Position numbers and translations under genes: made by a program
Part shown: in pieces, positions 25,480 through 35,000 of the stretch
How the letters are laid out: each line of letters opens with the position of its first letter
Position numbering within the stretch: position 1 is the stretch's first letter
Notes under the pieces: model-generated
Told to the model about the DNA's origin: nothing
The model's input: only the letters and a program-made list of their open reading frames with translations
Databases searched by the model: none
From: CAZVBV01 sp964578905
Lineage (GTDB): Bacteria; Patescibacteriota; Gracilibacteria; UBA4473
NCBI GenBank assembly: GCA_964578905.1
Contig: CAZOER010000002.1
Span: 16,263-80,262, forward strand
Reading direction: 5' to 3'
DNA: 64,000 bases

Positions 25480-26418
25480 ATGAAGGCACTCATTCTTGCT
25501 GGAGGATTTGCGACACGGCTTTGGCCGTTGACCGAGAAGCGTGCGAAACCGTTACTCCTGCTCAATGGGAAAACAATTCTTTCTCATATTCTTGAAAAGA
25601 TTCCAGAAGAAACCGAAACGTTCCTTCTGACGAACTCTGCTTTTGAGAAGGATTTTGAAAAAGAACTGGCAATGCGAAAACGAAAAAACGTGCATATTTT
25701 TTGTGAAGATGCACATTCTGATGGTGAGAAATTGGGAGCGTTGAGAGCTATCTCTGTTGCGATAAAGGAATGTAAAATTAATGAAGGCGTACTTATTTTT
25801 GCGGGAGATAATGTTTTGCCAGAGCTCGATATCGTTAATCTTCAGTGTGGGAAAGATGAAGCAAAAATAGCGGTTCGCCAGGTGGTGGATAAACACGAAG
25901 CGAAAAAGTTTGGAGTTATTGAGTTGGCTGGAGAAAAAATAGTTGGATTTGAAGAAAAACCGAGTCGCCCGAAATCGACACTTGTTTCAACAGGATTTAT
26001 GGCCTTTGGAAAAGATGTTTTACCAATACTGCATGACTTTGCACAAAAAGCTCCAGATGCACTCGGAGGAATCTTTCCAGAACTTCTCGATCAAGGAAAA
26101 ATAGTGCTCGCGACCGAAGTAGCGGGGGATTGGTTTGATGTTGGAAGCTTTGAAACCTATCTTGCGGCCCATAAGACATTGCAAAAAGAAGCCCTTCGGA
26201 CGGGGAAAAATGTAGAAAACTGGAATAATAAGTGCTCAGGGAAAGTGTATCTTGGAGACAATACCGTCGTGAAAAATTGCCGATTATCAGATGTAATTGT
26301 GTACCCAGGGACTCATTTGGAAAATTGTCATATCTCGCAGTGTGTAATCGATGAAAATTGTGATTTACAGAGCTTAGATTTGAACCAAAAATTAGTAAGA
26401 AGAAAAACAAAGGTCTAG
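25480..26418 (+). CDS. Sugar-1-phosphate nucleotidyltransferase with C-terminal beta-helix segment
   Basis: 312 residues. Activates a sugar 1-phosphate with an NTP to make an NDP-sugar for glycan synthesis. The N terminus MKALILAGGFATRLWPLTEK followed by RAKPLL is the nucleotide-binding signature of the family; FAGDNV is the metal- and base-contacting Asp region, GVIEL and VGFEEKPSRPKSTLVSTGFMAF are conserved family segments, and GDWFDVGSFETYLAA closes the catalytic domain. The last 60 residues (GKVYLGDNTVVKNCRLSDVI and on) read as short left-handed beta-helix turns. The match is to the RmlA/ManC/GlmU-like superfamily, and the exact sugar and nucleotide cannot be assigned. It is unlike galU at 49005, so the organism has at least two activation routes. 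Confidence 0.87.
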   Translation: MKALILAGGFATRLWPLTEKRAKPLLLLNGKTILSHILEKIPEETETFLLTNSAFEKDFEKELAMRKRKNVHIFCEDAHSDGEKLGALRAISVAIKECKINEGVLIFAGDNVLPELDIVNLQCGKDEAKIAVRQVVDKHEAKKFGVIELAGEKIVGFEEKPSRPKSTLVSTGFMAFGKDVLPILHDFAQKAPDALGGIFPELLDQGKIVLATEVAGDWFDVGSFETYLAAHKTLQKEALRTGKNVENWNNKCSGKVYLGDNTVVKNCRLSDVIVYPGTHLENCHISQCVIDENCDLQSLDLNQKLVRRKTKV

Positions 26419-26441
26419 GTGTAAAAATGCGCCTTAAACCC

Positions 26442-26470
26442 TTGAATTTTCCTTTTATCTATGGTATAAT
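26442..26470 (+). promoter_or_regulatory. Promoter P26 of the giant-gene block (shared motif)
   Basis: TTGAAT (26442-26447), 17 bp ending ATGG, TATAAT (26465-26470). The surrounding TAAACCC-TTGAA-TTTTCCTTTTAT bases are almost identical to those of the promoter at 29672. Confidence 0.8.
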
Positions 26471-26494
26471 TACCTGATTTTGAATTCAAATTTC

Positions 26495-26998
26495 ATGACC
26501 AATACACCACAACGATCGTTAGAAATAGATCCAGGAGAGCAAATCTTTTCTTGGATAGCTTTTAATTATCATCCTCATAAACGAGGATGGATTTGGTATG
26601 CAGTCTTCTGCACGCTCTTCTTTGGAAGTGCTCTTTGGGCACTTGTGAAAGGGGATTGGGTGATGGCCTTCACGCTCTTCGTTGCGGTTGGTGTGTACTT
26701 TTTTATTCACCGAAAAGGAGATGAAGAGCACGAAGTGCAAGTCTTTAAAAATGGTATTCGCATTGATCAGCGATTTATTCAAAAAGAAAAAATAGAAGGA
26801 TATTGGACGGTCTATGATCAGACAGTGAGTGTTCTCAATCTGCAATTAGCAGGAAAAGGAGATCGAAAAATCTCATTGCAAATGGGGGAACATAATCCCG
26901 ATTTTTTTCGATCGGAATTTAAATCAATGGAACTGGAAGAGCTTTTGGATAAAAAAGAAAGCTTGATGGATCTTTGGATTCGAGCACTAAAACTCTAA
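26495..26998 (+). CDS. Small membrane protein with PH-like C-terminal part, head of the giant-gene block
   Basis: 167 residues from the ATG at 26495 (a TTG at 26480 would sit only nine bases after the -10 box). Residues about 15-30 (FSWIAFNYHPHKRGWIWY) lead into two adjacent membrane segments (about 27-46 and 51-67), then a soluble beta-rich domain of about 95 residues (EVQVFKNGIRIDQRFIQKEK ... GYWTV ... ISLQM). The arrangement resembles unnamed membrane proteins with a PH-like domain that I associate with CPR genomes. The next gene starts seven bases after its stop, so they are cotranscribed from the P26 promoter. Function unknown. Confidence 0.75.
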   Translation: MTNTPQRSLEIDPGEQIFSWIAFNYHPHKRGWIWYAVFCTLFFGSALWALVKGDWVMAFTLFVAVGVYFFIHRKGDEEHEVQVFKNGIRIDQRFIQKEKIEGYWTVYDQTVSVLNLQLAGKGDRKISLQMGEHNPDFFRSEFKSMELEELLDKKESLMDLWIRALKL

Positions 26999-27005
26999 GT
27001 ACTTC

Positions 27006-29342
27006 ATGAAACAAAATACTTCTTTCTCGTCATTGCCCACAGGTGCACACTTGCATTTTGCGGAAGCTGGTGAAGTGAAGTTTGTTTTTGTGAATTTGGA
27101 TAAGAACGAAACAATGGAACGGGCGGAAGTTGGATTTCAAGATGTTCAAAAAGAATTTACACTCCAACGAACAAAACTAGAACAACAGAATCTAAGTGAA
27201 GGAATTGTTTCTCGTCGAGTGTTGGAACTTTCTGATGAAATGAGAGCAAAGGCAACAGAAATTGCTGAGCAAAAAGTAGAAATGGAATTTCGAAGACTTG
27301 ATAAGTTGTATGAACAAAAACTCGTGGAAGTCTATGGATCAAGAGCGAAATCAACGGATGCCAATGCTATCAAGACATGGCTTCAGCAACAAGTGATAGG
27401 TATAAACTCGGATGTAAATATACGTCCTCCAGAAAAAATAAAAAAAATAGAAGCGTTGATGGAACCTTTTATTCGGGAAGCTGAAAAAATTGAAAATAAT
27501 GACAATTGGATTCAAAAGGGATGGAAAGCCTTAGGAAAAGGATTAGGGGCAGCAAAAGATGCTACGATTGGAAGTGATATTGATTGGAAAACTCGAGGAA
27601 ATAACGCTCTGGGACTTGGAATTACGTCAATGTATGTCGTCGGAATTTTTGCAGGAGCAAAAAGAGGTGCCATGTGGTGGACTGGAGGTATTGCAGCAGC
27701 GTCAGCATCACTTCTTCCCGAGGGAACACGATGGACGTTATTTGCAGCAGATAAAGCACTTGAAGGTGTCGGAACGGGAGTGAATTGGACATTTACCCAT
27801 ATTAAAAATGGACTTGTCGGACTGGCGCGTACGGATGTGCATCAAATGTGGAGCGGTCAAACAGAAATAAATGAAAAAAGAACAGAAGTAATGGAGGGGA
27901 TGTATGGAAAAAATATAATGAAACCGCAACTTCGACGAACATTAGAAAATGGAGAGAAAGGAGAATTTCTTGTGACGGATAGTTTACATGCCAAAATTCA
28001 GAATCCTGCAAAGGTTGAAACATTGACGGATGATGAATACAAGGAACGAAGTGAAGGAGCAGCGCAATTTTGTGTAGAAATGATGGATCCATCACTTCTT
28101 TTGACACAGGAAGATGTTACGCCTGCACAAATGGAGAAGTTGAAAAATCTGGATCGTTACTCTGAATGGGATTCTGAAACACGAGAACTTATTAAACGAA
28201 CGTTTGCGACAAAAGAAGCGGTTATAATGTGGAATTATTTCATGTTGTCAGCGGACAAAGAAAAAGAACTGGTCCCTTTTGCAAACGCATTTGGAAAAGG
28301 ATTAGAAAGAAAACAGATCATTGAATATGGAATGACTGAAAAACAGATAAAGGCGGAATTGCAGAGAAAATTAAATGAAATGTATCCTAATATTACGATT
28401 GATCTTATGGAGAAAACTCCAGAAGGAATTGCTTCTTTTATGAAGGAAGGGGGAATTGAAGATTTGTTAATAGCGGTAAGTATATTTATGGCAGGGGTGT
28501 ATGGAGTTGTTGCAATTGGGGCTGGAGCCAAGGCGATTCGAGAAAAATGGAATGATAGAAACAACGAAACAAAAGAATCAAGGTACTTGAACAAAAGAAC
28601 GAAAGCGAAAAAGAATCTTCAGAATATTCTTAATAGACCGAATGTTGGAAAAAAAGAATGGAAAGATGCTTTGAAGTATCTATTTCGAATGGGAGTGATT
28701 CATGAAGGGGAGCAAAAAGAATTGGGTAAACTCAAAAAAACAGGGACAATTTCTGAACCTGGATGGACAGGGATTATTGCTAAGATGAAAGCAAATCAAT
28801 TTGGAACGGAAGCAAATGTTGGAAGTAATGAAATCAGTGTTACCAAGCAATTGCAGGAAAAATTTTGGGCATGTGTTGGAAATAACAATCTTACAAAAAA
28901 GAAGCGAGCTGAAATTGGAGAGATTAATGCAGAAAATAAAATAGAAAGACAAAAAGCAGTAGGAAGGCTTAAAGAATTTAAAAAAGTACGTGAGGAGTAT
29001 CAAGCCTTCTTAAAAGAGAATCAAGCGTATAGTCGAGAGCATTCATTATGGCAAATCCATATCGGTATTGCGAATAAGGGACGAAAAACAAAAGAAGTTT
29101 GGAAGCGGTTTAATGAATGGAGAAAAGTAAAAGGAAAACAATCAAAACAAATTGATTCTTCTATTTTCAAAAAATACGCTGAAAATAGAACTATTTATGC
29201 TGATTTGAAAATATTAGGAATCCATCAAAATCAAGTTGATTTACTAAAATCTATTTCCAAGAAAAAAGGAGCTCGAAAAATAGCGATTTATACAAAAGTA
29301 GATGAAATGTTGGGGATTCCTTTAAAAGGAACTTCGAGTTAA
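27006..29342 (+). CDS. 778-aa membrane-associated protein of unknown function (giant-gene block)
   Basis: 778 residues, no signal peptide. A mostly helical, charged N-terminal region (about 1-195) is followed by a hydrophobic Gly/Ala-rich stretch (about 198-245, LGLGITSMYVVGIFAGAKRG ... GGIAAASASLL), a long charged middle, a second hydrophobic segment (about 494-512, IAVSIFMAGVYGVVAIGAGA), and a very basic C-terminal third (Lys-rich, RYLNKRTKAKKNL and onwards). No Walker or other catalytic motif was seen. Starts seven bases after the small membrane protein and ends before a repeat-filled gap of 378 bases. Its position beside the VirB6-like gene suggests a part in the same assembly, but nothing in the sequence proves it. 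Confidence 0.75.
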   Translation: MKQNTSFSSLPTGAHLHFAEAGEVKFVFVNLDKNETMERAEVGFQDVQKEFTLQRTKLEQQNLSEGIVSRRVLELSDEMRAKATEIAEQKVEMEFRRLDKLYEQKLVEVYGSRAKSTDANAIKTWLQQQVIGINSDVNIRPPEKIKKIEALMEPFIREAEKIENNDNWIQKGWKALGKGLGAAKDATIGSDIDWKTRGNNALGLGITSMYVVGIFAGAKRGAMWWTGGIAAASASLLPEGTRWTLFAADKALEGVGTGVNWTFTHIKNGLVGLARTDVHQMWSGQTEINEKRTEVMEGMYGKNIMKPQLRRTLENGEKGEFLVTDSLHAKIQNPAKVETLTDDEYKERSEGAAQFCVEMMDPSLLLTQEDVTPAQMEKLKNLDRYSEWDSETRELIKRTFATKEAVIMWNYFMLSADKEKELVPFANAFGKGLERKQIIEYGMTEKQIKAELQRKLNEMYPNITIDLMEKTPEGIASFMKEGGIEDLLIAVSIFMAGVYGVVAIGAGAKAIREKWNDRNNETKESRYLNKRTKAKKNLQNILNRPNVGKKEWKDALKYLFRMGVIHEGEQKELGKLKKTGTISEPGWTGIIAKMKANQFGTEANVGSNEISVTKQLQEKFWACVGNNNLTKKKRAEIGEINAENKIERQKAVGRLKEFKKVREEYQAFLKENQAYSREHSLWQIHIGIANKGRKTKEVWKRFNEWRKVKGKQSKQIDSSIFKKYAENRTIYADLKILGIHQNQVDLLKSISKKKGARKIAIYTKVDEMLGIPLKGTSS

Positions 29343-29398
29343 GTATTAAATAAGAAGAATTAATCTTAAAAAAATATAAATTTCCCGGTTGGTTTTTT

Positions 29399-29428
29399 GT
29401 CACCCCGAATTTATTTCGGGGTCAACCC
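29399..29428. repeat. Dispersed palindromic repeat (GTCACCCCGAA type)
   Basis: GTCACCCCGAATTTATTTCG followed by GGGTCAACCC. Arms CCCCGAA/TTCGGGG. It differs from the 57256 copy by compensatory changes in both arms. Confidence 0.65.
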
Positions 29429-29505
29429 ATGAAAATATATCAATATAGAAGAAAAACACGAAATAAGGATGTATGAGTCAAAGTTTGTTCGATAATTATT
29501 CGTTT

Positions 29506-29533
29506 GATCCTGAAACAAGTTCAGGATGACAAA
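29506..29533. repeat. 28-bp palindromic repeat, copy identical to 60858
   Basis: GATCCTGAAACAAGTTCAGG followed by ATGACAAA. Arms CCTGAA/TTCAGG. Confidence 0.75.
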
Positions 29534-29605
29534 GTAGGAATGGAATTATTAAATTCTGAAGCAAGTTGCTTCGTGATCTGTAATATCAGCATGACAAAAT
29601 TAGAG

Positions 29606-29637
29606 TAATTCGAAGATCCCTGAATGAATCAGGGAAT
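29606..29637. repeat. 32-bp exact repeat, copy 2
   Basis: Identical to 21163-21194 over 32 bases. It lies just upstream of the promoter of the 729-aa protein; copy 1 lies just upstream of the dnaE promoter. Confidence 0.85.
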
Positions 29638-29671
29638 CGTCTATTTTATATGCTTTAAGCCTTTTAAACCC

Positions 29672-29700
29672 TTGATTTTTCCTTTTATTCATGGTACAAT
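29672..29700 (+). promoter_or_regulatory. Promoter P29 of the giant-gene block (shared motif)
   Basis: TTGATT (29672-29677), 17 bp ending ATGG, TACAAT (29695-29700), preceded by TTAAACCC as at 26442. The ATG follows after 20 bases. Confidence 0.8.
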
Positions 29701-29720
29701 TAGGAGATTGATAAACATTT

Positions 29721-31910
29721 ATGAAATTTTTACGAAAACTCATTTCACCAAAAGTATGTATTGCACTGGCTATCGCGCTTGTGATAGGGCAGTTTATCAG
29801 TCCGGAAGTTGCTATGGCGGTGACAGAAAGTAATGAGAATGAAACACTAAAGGCCTTTGCCCAGTTGTTTTCAGTTTTTGTGAATATCTTTACGTTCATT
29901 TCCCTTGTCTTTCTCAATTATGGAGGAGATTTAGTTGGAACAGAGTTTTTGACAGGTCCAGATCCAATGGGAGCAATCCGTCCAATGTGGGTGATTATAC
30001 GAAATATAACGAATGTACTCTTTGTATTAATTTTGCTCTTTTTAGCCTTTTCAAATCTATTCTCTTCTCTTGGAGGAGAGGGAGGAAATTGGACCATTAA
30101 AGAGAAACTTCCAAAGGTTATTTTGGCACTGATTGCGATTAACTTTTCATTGCTCGGATTTCGAGTGGTTATTGATGCGGTTCATGTAGGAACGATTACG
30201 ATCTTTTCGATTCCCGATAGCACACTTCAAGCAAAAGGGAGCGACAACCTTCAGGATATGCTCATTCAAAGAGTTGAAGTAGATGTAGATAAAGATGTAG
30301 TAAAATATGTGCCTTTTTATGAGGTTATGAATGATCTCATGTGTGGTACTGACAAAGGAAATGAGTGGCACAGTGAAGGAAGAAAATTCAAAATAAATGA
30401 AGAAGGGCTTCCAGAAATAGATGCATCTGGGGAATATAAGGCATTAAATGAAAGTTTGTCAGATGACTGTTTCTTTGGAATAGATCCAACAGATATGAGA
30501 GTCGGAAGCCCAAAGAGTAGATCAGCACATAACTTATTTTTGGCTTTTGGGATTCAATTTCAAAAATTACAAAATCTACCATCATTGGCAGCACGTCTTA
30601 ACGATTGGTCAGATGTATTTACGAGTGTGCTCTTCGTGAGCATCTTATCGTTAGCACAGGTTGTAGCATTAGCAGCGGTGTTTATTGCTTTGCTTTTGCG
30701 AATTGTTGTGTTGTGGGTAGCCATGGTGTTCTCACCAGCATTAATCGCAGCTGCGATTATGGGATTTGGTGGTGGAAAAGAAGGAACTATTGGAACACAA
30801 GTAATTACGAATCTTATTATGCCACTCAAGATTGCAGCGGCATTCTCAGTGTGTTTCTTGATGATGGATACAATGATGAATGTAGGCGAATCGGGAGTGG
30901 GAAACCTTATTAGAACAGGAGCCTCAATTTCAACGTTTGGAGCAACAGGATATGGACTATTATGGTCTATTGCGACTATTGTTGTATTCTGGAAGGCAGC
31001 CTTCTGGGCCCTTGAGGGATCAGCAGGAGAAGATATTGCCAATACTATTAAAGGAGGTGCAGAAACGACAGGGAAGTTCCTTGCAAAAGCAGGAACAGTG
31101 GATCGAGAATTCTTCCCAATGCCAGGTATGGATGGAGAAAACAAAGTGGCACTTTCTACGCTCTACAAAGCCGGTACAAGTGGTGTGGTAACTGCGCACA
31201 ATAAAGCCATGGAAAAAGATTCACGAAGTTTTACAGATCATGTAGGGCTTACTGATCCGGCAAAAACAGGCAATGTAGAAAAAATAAGAGATGCTATAGG
31301 AAACATGGGAACAGCAGGACAAGTAATGGCATCAGAATTCGTAGATTTCATTAAAGAGCATCCTATCGAGGGACTTGATAAGAAGAATGCAACAGATACG
31401 TATGGAAGGTTTGGTAATGCTTTAAAAACACAGATTGAGAACCATGGAGGAGGAGAAGCTGGATTTATTGCTGGAATGACAAAGGATATACAGGGACAAA
31501 AAGAATACTTAGAAACACTTAGATCAAAAGGAGTATTGAGTACTATTACAAAAGAAGAGATTGAGGATTTGGATGGTAAAGGATCAGGGAAATCTTCTAC
31601 AACAGCAGCTGTTGCAGATCAAAATAAACCATTTGTGACGACAACGATAGTCAATGGTGTAAAAGAGTCAAAAGTTGTGTACTACAATGTTGATAGGTTG
31701 AAAGGGAATGGAGACGATGTTAAGGGTGATGTGGAAGCCATAAAAGCACTTCTCTCAGGAGCTGGTATTACAACAGATGAATTGAAAGATATTGAGGGTG
31801 CAGAATTGGTGAAATTCTCAAGTAAAATAGAAAACATTGATGGATGGGGAAGTGTTGATAAAGCTGATATTGAAAAGGCTTTGAAAGAAATTCAAACACC
31901 GCCTCAATAA
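29721..31910 (+). CDS. Polytopic membrane protein resembling VirB6/TrbL-type channel components
   Basis: 729 residues. N-terminal signal-like segment (about 10-33, ending SPEVAMA), then membrane segments about 47-68, 84-110 (RPMWVIIRNITNVLFVLILL and on), 133-155 (LPKVILALIAINFSLLGFRV), a soluble loop of about 140 residues with two Cys, a long hydrophobic stretch about 300-350 containing RIVVLWVAMVFSPALIAA, then segments about 360-380 and 408-430, and a soluble C-terminal domain of about 290 residues. The 'IRNITNVLF ... LPKVILALIAINFS ... LWVAMVFSP' pattern resembles VirB6/TrbL-like proteins of type IV secretion systems as I recall them from CPR genomes. This is similarity by eye only. It has its own shared-motif promoter P29. 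Confidence 0.6.
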   Translation: MKFLRKLISPKVCIALAIALVIGQFISPEVAMAVTESNENETLKAFAQLFSVFVNIFTFISLVFLNYGGDLVGTEFLTGPDPMGAIRPMWVIIRNITNVLFVLILLFLAFSNLFSSLGGEGGNWTIKEKLPKVILALIAINFSLLGFRVVIDAVHVGTITIFSIPDSTLQAKGSDNLQDMLIQRVEVDVDKDVVKYVPFYEVMNDLMCGTDKGNEWHSEGRKFKINEEGLPEIDASGEYKALNESLSDDCFFGIDPTDMRVGSPKSRSAHNLFLAFGIQFQKLQNLPSLAARLNDWSDVFTSVLFVSILSLAQVVALAAVFIALLLRIVVLWVAMVFSPALIAAAIMGFGGGKEGTIGTQVITNLIMPLKIAAAFSVCFLMMDTMMNVGESGVGNLIRTGASISTFGATGYGLLWSIATIVVFWKAAFWALEGSAGEDIANTIKGGAETTGKFLAKAGTVDREFFPMPGMDGENKVALSTLYKAGTSGVVTAHNKAMEKDSRSFTDHVGLTDPAKTGNVEKIRDAIGNMGTAGQVMASEFVDFIKEHPIEGLDKKNATDTYGRFGNALKTQIENHGGGEAGFIAGMTKDIQGQKEYLETLRSKGVLSTITKEEIEDLDGKGSGKSSTTAAVADQNKPFVTTTIVNGVKESKVVYYNVDRLKGNGDDVKGDVEAIKALLSGAGITTDELKDIEGAELVKFSSKIENIDGWGSVDKADIEKALKEIQTPPQ

Positions 31911-31954
31911 GCCTTAAGAGAAGAGAAAAAACAGAAAGGTTGTAATAAAACAAT

Positions 31955-31983
31955 TTGACATTTTAGGCTAGGAAAACTATGAT
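31955..31983 (+). promoter_or_regulatory. Upstream promoter of the 1824-aa gene
   Basis: TTGACA (31955-31960), 17 bp, TATGAT (31978-31983). It lies directly upstream of a second promoter at 31992. Confidence 0.65.
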
Positions 31984-31991
31984 GCTCAGAC

Positions 31992-32020
31992 TAGCTTTAG
32001 TGCCTTATTTATGGTATAAT
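31992..32020 (+). promoter_or_regulatory. Promoter P32 of the giant-gene block (shared -10 region)
   Basis: TAGCTT (weak -35, 31992-31997), 17 bp ending TTATTTATGG, TATAAT (32015-32020). The ATG lies 11 bases after the -10. The -10 region TTATTTATGGTATAATT is identical to that at 50481. Confidence 0.7.
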
Positions 32021-32031
32021 TCTCTGATTAA

Positions 32032-35000
32032 ATGAAGTTTTTACATAACCAATTGCGAGACTTTGAAAACCGTTGGGAAAACGGACTCGTTTTTGTGGAA
32101 GGTGATGATGTAGAAGGAGCTCCCAATGCAGAAGATACGGAGGAAGAAGAAAAGAAAACAAAACTGGAGGAGTCTCGTCTTCAACGAGTCTTGAAAGGAA
32201 GATTTTTGCACCTATCAGTAAATGATCTGGATAAGGTTGCAAAGGATGTTGAGAAATTAGATGACAACAGTAAAAGTAAAAAAATATTTGAAAAGAAATT
32301 TAGAGAGCTAACAGAATATTACATAACGCTTGTAACAACAGATCCAGACAAACTCCCACCGCGGATTTTGTCACGTATTTATCAAACTCCAAAATTGAGA
32401 TCGTTCCTTACTGCAAAAATGAAAGAAACGTTGCAGAAACTTGCGGGGAGCCATCTTCGTACACTTGAAGAAATTGTATCAAGAAAAACGTCAACGTGGA
32501 CCGGAGAAGAAGGCGTTCGTGTTTGTACTTTGTATCAATCTCTTAAGAAAGAAAAAAGTAAAAGTACAGTTCAAGCAAAGCTTTTTGAAGAGACGAAAGA
32601 AAAACTGAAGCAAAAAAGAAAACAGGTTCTTGATAAATTCAAAGTAGAGACTGTTGAGGGAAAGGTGAAGAGTGTTGTCGAGAAGGGGACGTCAGGACAT
32701 CCACCAACAAAAGAAGAAAAACTGTTTTTATTGGAAACGGCAAAATTGTTTCCTGATAAAAATGAGTGGCCAGCAGATGAAAAAGAATGGAATCACTGGA
32801 CTGAGATAAAAGATACAACGCTTAAAAATCTCCTTGAAGACATTATCCTTGCTGATAAATCACAAGAGAAGGTAACACCAGGGAACTATCTTTTGTGGGA
32901 AGTGCTTCAGGAAGTTGATTTTTCAACAACAGAAAATAAAAAGATTCTCAGAAGTTTAAAACTCAAACAATCGGATGTTAAAAAAGCGATTGGGAGACTC
33001 TCTACTCGATGGAATGCGGTTCAGTTTATTGCATTTATAAAAGCACAAAATGTACTGACCCCAGAACATTTGAAAGTCTTACAAGAAATCTTGGATGATG
33101 CTGATGGCTTCTTTGAAACAGGAGGAGTTCGTGCTTACCCTGCAATGTCTCTCAAGGATCACGAGAAACTAGTAGCCGCTATAAAAGAACGAGTGAGTCT
33201 TGAAGAAAAGAGAAAACGGATCGAAGAACAAAGTTGTGAGGATGTGCGAGAGAAAGAAAGCGCAGATCCATCACTGACGAAGAAACAAAAAACGTACAAA
33301 GAGAATGATGAAAAAGAAAAAGAAACAAAGACGGGTGTTCAAGCACTCTTAACAGAAGATCGTTTAACGGAATTACTTTCACAAATAGAAACAAAGGCCG
33401 CAGCAATTCAGACGAAGCTTGATGAAGCACAAACAGAACTTGCAGAAGATAATCTAAAGAAAGAGCGAAAGGAAAAGCTTGAAAATAACATTCAGCAATT
33501 CGAAGCAGAACTCTTTGTATTAAAGGGGGAAGGAGAAAAAAAAGGAATAGATAGCGAAATTACAGAGTTTATTGAGTATATAAAACGAGAGGATAAAGAA
33601 GAGAAATACGTAGAAGTCTCTGCAGAAAAATTAAAATGGATATTCAGAAAATTTGATAGAGTTGGAAGAAGTGTTACTCAAAAAATTTCTTTTATTGATG
33701 AGTGGCAAAAAGCCTATGAAGGATTTGAAATAGCGAAAAAAGATCTTGAAGGAAGTCGAAAGGCTTTGCTTGATGAAACGAAAATAACAGAAAGTACGAA
33801 TAGTGAGATTGAAGCACTTGAGAAAAAAGAAGAACAACTCCGACAAAAACAGGCTGAACTAATGAAAGAAACATCAGTTGAGGAGAGTTTAAATAACATC
33901 TACCGAGATCCAATTGGAGAAGGAAAAGAAATTCAAGAGGAATATTATAAGAAACTAGAGAAGAGAGTGAAGGATCACACGCTTACAGCGGCAGATTTAG
34001 ATGTAATGTGGTCAGAAAGTGGAAAATACAAAACAGGGAAATTTAAGAAATACGAAGAATTTAGAAAAACATTTAGTGACAAAATAAAAACTTATCTCGG
34101 TGATCCGCTAACACTGGAAGGGGATAATGTGGAATCATGGATAGCGAATTTAAATGAGAAATTATCCGATGTAGAATTGTTGAAATACTTCAAGGAGGAT
34201 CTTGATGTTTTTAAATCAGCAGATTCTTTTGGAGAAGGACTTCTTGATACGTCAGTTCTTCTACAAGGTGCAAAAATGCACTTTAGAAAAAAGATTAGAA
34301 AACATATTGAAGATGCGATTGAGAATCTTCGAGGAGAAGCGGCTCGAGAAGAATTTTCAAAATATTGGGATGGAATAGCAAAAAAAGCTGAAAGCAATAA
34401 AGACATGGTTGAACGTTCTGCTCAACAGCAAGCTCACATTAATAGACAGAAAGAAATTAGTCGAAACGCTGAAACAGAAAAAGGGAAAATTGACGATACT
34501 CTGAGCGATGAAGACGTCAAAAGACTTAATACAGCTGCTGGAGAAAGAGAAAGAAAAGCTATTGAAAAAGCTCATGAAGTCGAAGTAGAAAGATATCGAA
34601 GAGGGGAACTTGTTGATTATCCAACAGGAAGAAAAGTTATTGATGCAAATGGGGATGAAGTTGATGAAGTGGAAAAAATCTACATTCCTGGACAAGATGA
34701 CCTCAATCAACTGGCTGCGAAAACACAGGAAAGTACCAAGGAAATCGAAAAGACTTCAATTGGTATAGCTCGAGAACTCGAAGCACTTGGAGAGGGTTTT
34801 AGTAAATGGGATGCGAGTACGGAAGAAGAACGAGAACATCTGCATTTTTCAGAAGAAGGACTTCAGGAAAAACTAAAAGGACTCTTGGGTCAGTGGAAAG
34901 GATCAAGAAAGCAATTACGAGAGGGTATTGATACTCAAAAGGAAACCTGTTTACAACACGGTGAACTTCCTCCTCAAAGAGACAATTTTAATACAAACTT

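Larger units (their letters stand above)
29343..29671. other. Repeat-filled intergenic gap inside the giant-gene block
   Basis: Holds at least three short palindromic repeats (29399, 29506, 29606) and a decayed fourth around 29552-29595 (AATTCTGAAGCAAGTTGCTT ... GCATGACAAAA). No gene seen. The shared promoter of the next gene follows directly. Confidence 0.7.

Noticed and set aside
29343..29671. CRISPR array
   Set aside because: The repeats are palindromic, irregularly spaced, of different sequence and not separated by uniform spacers; no cas genes.
30560..31144. 194-codon open frame on the minus strand
   Set aside because: It is antisense to the membrane segments of the 729-aa protein; its low-complexity translation mirrors them.
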